Of a DNA stretch of 12,684 nt, positions 9,127 to 12,684 are shown piece by piece. The position numbers were made by a program, and so were the translations under genes. The DNA comes from Chloroflexi bacterium RBG_16_70_13 (GTDB lineage: Bacteria; Chloroflexota; Limnocylindria; Limnocylindrales; CSP1-4): NCBI GenBank assembly GCA_001795245.1, contig MGOD01000022.1, positions 5,892 through 18,575 on the forward strand, read 5' to 3'. The notes beneath the pieces are model-generated. The model was not told the DNA's origin, did no database searches, and saw only the letters and a program-made list of their open reading frames with translations. The first letter of the stretch is position 1, and the number at the start of each line of letters is the position of its first letter.

Positions 9127-9723
9127 GTGAGCCAACGACCAGCGCTCGGGTGTGCCTTCGAGGTCCTTGAAACCCTCGTCCTCACCGTTCTCATCTTCTT
9201 CGGCATCCAGTCCTTCGTCGCCCAACCGTTCAAGGTCCAGCAGGGCTCGATGGAGAACACGCTCCAACCCGAGCAGTACGTCCTCGTCGACAAGCTGTCG
9301 CCGCGCTGGGACGCCTACGCGATCGGCGACATCATCGTCTTCAACCCGCCGGACTCGTGGGCGCAGGGCTCCACCGTCCCGTTCATCAAGCGCGTCATCG
9401 GGATCGCCGGCGACGAGGTCGAGCTGCGCGACGGCCTCGTCTACGTCAACGGCATCGAGATCGACGAGCCCTACATCTTCACGCGGGACGGGGTCCCCCA
9501 GGAGAGCCTGCCGGCAGCGGGCGGTGCGACCCACTGGGTGGTTCCGGTGGACGAGCTCTTCGTCATGGGTGACCACCGCCAGGATTCGGCCGATTCGCGC
9601 AACTTCGGGCCGATCGAGGTCTCCCACGTCGTCGGGCGAGCGTGGCTCCGCTACTGGCCCTTCAACACCTTCACGATCCTGCCCGTCCCGACGTACCCGG
9701 AGCTGGCGAGCCCGGCGCCATGA
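9127..9723 (+). CDS. lepB: Signal peptidase I
   Basis: Membrane-bound serine/lysine protease that removes signal peptides from exported proteins on the outer face of the cytoplasmic membrane. The 198 residues match the short single-anchor (Gram-positive-like) type. One hydrophobic helix covers residues 13-32, then box B 'QGSMENTL' with the nucleophile S41, box C/D 'FIKRVIGIAGDEV' with general base K88, and box E 'MGDHRQDSADSRNFGPI' at 147-163. The start is GTG at 9127, immediately after a TATACT box, so translation is probably leaderless. The stop overlaps the next gene by 4 nt (ATGA), so lepB heads a three-gene operon with two membrane proteins. No residue is missing. Confidence 0.96.
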   Translation: MSQRPALGCAFEVLETLVLTVLIFFGIQSFVAQPFKVQQGSMENTLQPEQYVLVDKLSPRWDAYAIGDIIVFNPPDSWAQGSTVPFIKRVIGIAGDEVELRDGLVYVNGIEIDEPYIFTRDGVPQESLPAAGGATHWVVPVDELFVMGDHRQDSADSRNFGPIEVSHVVGRAWLRYWPFNTFTILPVPTYPELASPAP

Positions 9724-10451
9724 ACCCGGCCCTCGCGGGGGTGGCCCTCGCGGTGACGGCCGGCGCCGTGATCGCAGCGTCGTCCCGCGAGGCTCGCGCC
9801 GCCCTCGTCGGGCTGGCCCTCGTCCTGGGGCTCGGGCCGTTCCTCACCGACCCGCTGCCCGGCGCCGCGATCCTCGGAGCGCGCGTCGTGACCGGAATCC
9901 TCGTGGTCTACCTGCTCTGGGCCGTGGCGGCCAGGTCGGAGGCTCGGGGGCTTGGGTCCCGGCTCGGTTGGCCGGCCGAGAGCGTCATCGCCGCGGGTGT
10001 CGCGATCGCGGGCGTGGCGATGGCCGCCGGGCTTGCCTCGGTCACCCCCGGTGCGCCACTACCCGGCCCCGCGACCAGCCCCCTCGACGCACTGACGCCG
10101 TCGGCCCTGGCCCTCGCCGCCGGGCTCGCCTCGCTCGTCGTCGGCCTCGCCCCGGCCTGCTTCGGCGGGCGGGCGTTGCGGAGCGCCGTGGGGCTGCTGC
10201 TGGTCGTCCAGGGTCTGGTTCTCGCCCGGACGGGACTGGCCGGACCGCCCGGCGCGCTCGAGCAACTCGGGATCGACGGCCTCGTCCTCACGGTCGGAAC
10301 CTCGGCCGCTCTCATCGCCCACATCGAGCGGCGTTCGACGCCCGAAGGCGAGCGGACCGATGACCGGGCAACGGATGCCGGGCGGTCGGGCCGGGGTGAC
10401 GCGGGACCCGGCCGGCCAGACCCGTCCTCGGCCTCGGCGACCGGTCGATGA
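9720..10451 (+). CDS. Multi-pass membrane protein, HyfE-like by topology and context
   Basis: Function not firmly recognised. The start is taken at ATG 9720, overlapping the lepB stop; the frame is open further upstream inside lepB, but that is a shadow. The 243-residue protein has about seven hydrophobic segments (roughly 3-19, 28-44, 50-71, 88-108, 125-147, 152-171, 184-203) and a 40-residue polar, Arg/Asp/Gly/Ser-rich tail that is probably disordered and cytoplasmic. It contains no lysine. Size, topology, the 'VGLLLVVQGLVLARTGL' segment and its place directly before an antiporter-family gene resemble HyfE of hydrogenase-4-type complexes, where HyfE precedes the NuoN/M-like subunits. That assignment is inference from weak similarity. 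It is translationally coupled on both sides by 4-nt overlaps. Confidence 0.7.
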   Translation: MNPALAGVALAVTAGAVIAASSREARAALVGLALVLGLGPFLTDPLPGAAILGARVVTGILVVYLLWAVAARSEARGLGSRLGWPAESVIAAGVAIAGVAMAAGLASVTPGAPLPGPATSPLDALTPSALALAAGLASLVVGLAPACFGGRALRSAVGLLLVVQGLVLARTGLAGPPGALEQLGIDGLVLTVGTSAALIAHIERRSTPEGERTDDRATDAGRSGRGDAGPGRPDPSSASATGR

Positions 10452-11986
10452 GCGTCCTCCTGCTGGCGGCCGTGGCCATCCCCGGCGGGCTGGCCGCGTT
10501 CCTGACCTTCGGACGGCCGCGGCTCGGGCTGGCGATCGGTAGCGTGACGGCAATCCTCGCGGTCGCCGTGGCCGCGACGATCGGCGCCCAGGACGCGGTC
10601 CCGCTCGCCGGGACCGTGGTGTCGGGCTCGGACGGGTTGCGGACGGTGGCCCTGACCTGGGCCGCGGTCATCGCTCTCCTGGGCCTTGCCGATGTCCTCG
10701 TCGGGAGTGGCGGGGCGACGCTGGGACCCTCGCTCATGGGGCTCGGGACCGGCGTCCTCGCCCTGTCCGTCGCGGACGCGGGCATCGGCTTCGCGCTCCT
10801 GACCGCCGGCGGGCTGGCGGCCGCCGTGGGCCCGCTGGCCTGGCTGCCCGGGGCCGGCTCGGACGTGGCGCTCGTCGGCCTCCGACTGCTCCGGCCCCTT
10901 GTCCTTGCAGGGCTCCTGGGCCTGGCCGCGGTCGCCTGGGGCGCGTCCGCGGTCGGCCCGTTCGTAGCGGCCGACCCGTTCGCCGGCGTCGACCCGGCCC
11001 TCGAGACCGCGCTCGGCCTGGGCCTCCTCGTCGTCGTCACGGCGGTCATCGTCCGGATGGGGGCGATCCCGGCCCACGTCTGGGCCTCCCGGCTTGCCGA
11101 GGCCGTGCCCGTCGCTGCCGTCCCGGCGACCCTCGGCTGGGGGGCGGCCGGGTTCGCCCTGGTGGCCCTCGGCTGGGTCGAGGTGACGATCGCCCCGGCC
11201 GCGGCTCCGCTCTTCGCCGAGCACGGCCTGATCGCCGTCGTCGCGGCGGCGAGCGTCCTCCTCGGCGGGCTCGCCGCGATGCTTCATGACGATCTCGAGC
11301 ACGTCCTCGGCTACTCGATCGTGCAGGACGCAGGGATCGCCCTCCTGGCGTTCGGGGTGATTCGGCCGGACGTGGCCCAGGCCGGGCGCGATTGGCTCAT
11401 CGGGATGGTCGCGGTCAAGAGCGGGCTCGCGGCCTGGGTCCTCGTCACCCGCGCCACGTTCCGGGTACGGCGACTCTCGGAGCTGCGCGGCTGGGCTCGC
11501 TCATCCCCACTCCTCGCCCTGACCTTCGTCGTGGTGGCCCTCGGAGCCGTCGGGCTGCCGGGCATGGCCACGTTCGCTGCCCGGAGTCTCCTGACGGAGG
11601 CGGCCGTCGCCTCGCCGTTCGATCTCTTCGTCCTCGCCGCGGCGTTCGCGCCGCTGGTCTATCTGGGGCGAATCCTGGTCGTCGGGCTCGACCGCATGTC
11701 CGACGCGGTTCGGGGGTCCGAGGGCACTCGACCGCGACTTCGGGGCTTCCGGCCGGCCGGCTGGACGGCCGGATCCGCACCGGCGGTGGCGATGGCGGTC
11801 CCGACCGCCTTCCAGGCGGCGATTCGGGCGAACCGCTTCGCGCTGGCCGCCGGGTCGGCGCTCCTCGTCGCGGTCATCGGCCTCGGCGTCGCGACGGCCG
11901 GCCTGGGCGGGGCCGCGGTGGAGCAGCCGCTGGGCGGAGAGCTCGGGGTCACCGAGCGGTCCAGCCCCATCGACGGCGGGCTCTGA
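10448..11986 (+). CDS. NuoN/NuoM-like (Proton_antipo_M) membrane protein, divergent
   Basis: Member of the antiporter-like family found in complex I, Mrp antiporters and membrane hydrogenases. It has 512 residues and about 14 hydrophobic helices. Family landmarks are 'RMGAIPAHVWASRLAEAVPV' (203-222, the TM7-8 region), 'LHDDLEHVLGYSIVQDAG' (279-296, matching the usual DDLKRLLAYSS segment), 'VAVKSGLAAWVL' (321-332) and 'VALGAVGLPGMATFAAR' (363-379). Key channel residues are altered. There is no Glu in the first 185 residues, and the TM5 Glu position aligns with T119. The TM7 Lys is R203. K324 is kept and is the only lysine in the protein. No NADH dehydrogenase or hydrogenase gene is nearby. The ATG overlaps the preceding stop, and there is no Shine-Dalgarno, so translation is probably coupled. 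Whether it still moves ions is unknown. Confidence 0.85.
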   Translation: MSVLLLAAVAIPGGLAAFLTFGRPRLGLAIGSVTAILAVAVAATIGAQDAVPLAGTVVSGSDGLRTVALTWAAVIALLGLADVLVGSGGATLGPSLMGLGTGVLALSVADAGIGFALLTAGGLAAAVGPLAWLPGAGSDVALVGLRLLRPLVLAGLLGLAAVAWGASAVGPFVAADPFAGVDPALETALGLGLLVVVTAVIVRMGAIPAHVWASRLAEAVPVAAVPATLGWGAAGFALVALGWVEVTIAPAAAPLFAEHGLIAVVAAASVLLGGLAAMLHDDLEHVLGYSIVQDAGIALLAFGVIRPDVAQAGRDWLIGMVAVKSGLAAWVLVTRATFRVRRLSELRGWARSSPLLALTFVVVALGAVGLPGMATFAARSLLTEAAVASPFDLFVLAAAFAPLVYLGRILVVGLDRMSDAVRGSEGTRPRLRGFRPAGWTAGSAPAVAMAVPTAFQAAIRANRFALAAGSALLVAVIGLGVATAGLGGAAVEQPLGGELGVTERSSPIDGGL

Positions 11987-12043
11987 GGAGCGACGTCCCG
12001 AGCGGCGAACTCGTCGCGAGACGGCTCAGGGCCGCGGTGCGAG

Positions 12044-12072
12044 TCAGTCGGCCGTGTCGGCTCAGTCGGCCG
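12044..12072. repeat. 11-bp direct repeat at the ndk stop codon
   Basis: TCAGTCGGCCG occurs at 12044-12054 and 12062-12072, an 18-bp (in-frame) offset. The right copy holds the ndk stop and last codons; the left copy supplies a second in-frame TGA six codons downstream. The 75-bp convergent gap (11987-12061) shows no convincing terminator with a T-run for either strand. Confidence 0.6.
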
Positions 12073-12523
12073 GGCCGAGGACCCAGCGATCGATCTCCCG
12101 GTCGTAGAGCAGGAGCTCGTCGTCCGTGAACCAGAGGTCGATCTCTGCAATCGCCGTCTCGGCGCTGTCGGAGGCGTGGACGAGGTTCTGGGCGGTCTCG
12201 AGGGCAAAGTCGCCGCGGATCGTTCCCGGCGCGGCCTCGTGCGGCCGGGTCGCACCGTTCATCGCCCGGACCACGCCGATCGCGTTGGGACCCTCGAGGA
12301 CGGCCGCCACGAGCGGGCCGCTGATGATGAACTCGACGAGGCCACGGAAGAACGGCTTCTCGCGGTGGACGGCGTAATGGCGCTCGGCGAGGTCGCGGTC
12401 GACGACCATCAGCTTCAGGCCGACGAGGCGCAGGCCGCGCTCCTCGTAGCGGGCCAGGATCCGGCCGGCGAGCAGGCGCTGGACGCCATCTGGCTTGACG
12501 AGGACGAGGGTGCGTTCGGTCAC
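12062..12523 (-). CDS. ndk: Nucleoside diphosphate kinase
   Basis: Transfers the gamma-phosphate from ATP to other (d)NDPs through a phospho-histidine, balancing the NTP and dNTP pools. The 153 residues are a little longer than the typical ~140. The start 'TERTLVLVKPDGVQR' carries K10, 'GPLVAAVLEGPNAI' is at 69-82, 'RAMNGATRPHEAAPGTIRGDF' at 86-106 includes the nucleotide-binding arginines, and the active-site H116 is in 'NLVHASDS' (113-120). An earlier GTG at 12544 would add seven residues (SRRGGIV), but GGAGG at 12528-12532 lies just before the GTG at 12523, where family members begin. The gene converges on the antiporter-like gene. Its leader holds two overlapping hairpins. Confidence 0.96.
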   Translation of the reverse strand: MTERTLVLVKPDGVQRLLAGRILARYEERGLRLVGLKLMVVDRDLAERHYAVHREKPFFRGLVEFIISGPLVAAVLEGPNAIGVVRAMNGATRPHEAAPGTIRGDFALETAQNLVHASDSAETAIAEIDLWFTDDELLLYDREIDRWVLGPAD

Positions 12524-12527
12524 GATT

Positions 12528-12532
12528 CCTCC
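12528..12532 (-). promoter_or_regulatory. Shine-Dalgarno deciding the ndk start
   Basis: Minus-strand GGAGG, four bases before GTG 12523. The spacing is slightly short, but the site lies inside the coding sequence of the longer alternative start and favours the shorter protein. Confidence 0.65.
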
Positions 12533-12546
12533 ACGGCGGGACACCT

Positions 12547-12583
12547 GGGCAGATCGGCTCGGCAGATCGCCCCAATGGTGGGG
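12547..12583 (-). promoter_or_regulatory. Two overlapping inverted repeats upstream of ndk
   Basis: Stem 1 pairs 12547-12550 with 12569-12572 (GGGC/GCCC) and 12552-12555 with 12565-12568 (GATC/GATC), 8 bp with one bulged base. Stem 2 is a perfect 5-bp hairpin, CCCCA (12570-12574) with TGGGG (12579-12583). They share 12570-12572 and cannot both form completely. The first also contains a 9-bp direct repeat, GGCAGATCG at 12548 and 12561. No promoter could be recognised in 12533-12600. Confidence 0.4.
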
Positions 12584-12599
12584 TATGCGCGTCGACGCT

Positions 12600-12684
12600 T
12601 CACGACGTTCGTGGTCGACGGCGCGGGGCGGGCTCGTCGAGCGATTGCGCGGCCGCCGCGAAGGCGGCCTCGGCCTCGAGGTGG
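12600..12684 (-). CDS. Possible C-terminal end of an unidentified minus-strand gene
   Basis: A minus-strand frame is open from the right edge to a TGA at 12600-12602, giving 27 residues: an Ala/Glu-rich helical stretch (HLEAEAAFAAAAQSLDE) then a basic tail (PAPRRRPRTS). GC-rich third positions fit the local codon use. If real, it ends 76 nt before ndk and may share its operon. A competing plus-strand frame from ATG 12585 (33 residues to the edge) cannot be excluded. Too short to identify. Confidence 0.35.
   Translation of the reverse strand, partial: HLEAEAAFAAAAQSLDEPAPRRRPRTS

Noticed and set aside
7316..9130. 604-residue plus-strand open frame opposite the propeller gene
   Set aside because: Same mirror composition, no recognisable domain, and it would run into lepB. 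The minus strand encodes Ig and propeller repeats.
9908..11302. 464-residue minus-strand frame opposite the lepB-linked membrane genes
   Set aside because: Highly charged Gly/Arg/Asp/Glu-rich sequence with no domain. The plus strand has regular membrane helices and linked 4-nt overlaps.
12651..12669. 7-bp hairpin GGCCGCC/GGCGGCC at the right edge as a terminator
   Set aside because: Likely within coding sequence, all G/C, no T-run; easily arises by chance at this base composition.

Overview
The window is a very GC-rich, gene-dense stretch of a bacterial chromosome. Codon third positions are mostly G or C, so long mirror-image open frames lie opposite the real genes. A class I lysyl-tRNA synthetase next to SerRS, an ArgR, a lysine-type (K+-independent) proton-pumping pyrophosphatase and extremely GC-rich codon use suggest a high-GC deep-branching lineage such as Chloroflexota, or an actinobacterium-like organism. 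No 16S gene or other strict marker is present, so this placement is inference. No tRNA, rRNA, CRISPR array, insertion sequence or phage gene was seen.

Layout, left to right. On the minus strand (read right to left) a long series begins at 9058: a secreted or membrane-anchored Ig-like/beta-propeller protein, then hppA, uppP and argR, closely spaced behind a recognisable hppA promoter. greA follows with its own near-consensus promoter, then class I lysS and serS, the last cut by the left edge. lysS and serS overlap by 4 nt. On the plus strand, starting only 68 bp from the propeller gene, lies a three-gene operon with 4-nt ATGA overlaps: lepB (signal peptidase I), a HyfE-like multi-pass membrane protein and a NuoN/NuoM-like antiporter-family protein. 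It converges on ndk (minus strand). Two overlapping hairpins and possibly the 3' end of another minus-strand gene lie at the right edge.

How the genes fit together. The minus-strand series is housekeeping: translation (LysRS, SerRS), transcript cleavage (GreA), arginine control (ArgR), recycling of the cell-wall lipid carrier (UppP) and membrane pyrophosphate hydrolysis coupled to proton pumping (HppA). Aminoacylation and undecaprenyl diphosphate synthesis both release PPi, which HppA can use; this link is inference.

The points most worth a second look are: (1) the LysRS, in which the first His of the HIGH motif reads Asn and the His of the GKDH motif reads Leu; (2) the lepB-linked pair of membrane proteins, in which the antiporter-like protein lacks the usual TM5 Glu and TM7 Lys yet keeps exactly one lysine, at a channel position; (3) a perfect 12-bp palindrome between the -35 and -10 of the hppA promoter; (4) an apparently leaderless lepB; and (5) in-frame direct repeats spanning the stop codons of argR and ndk.
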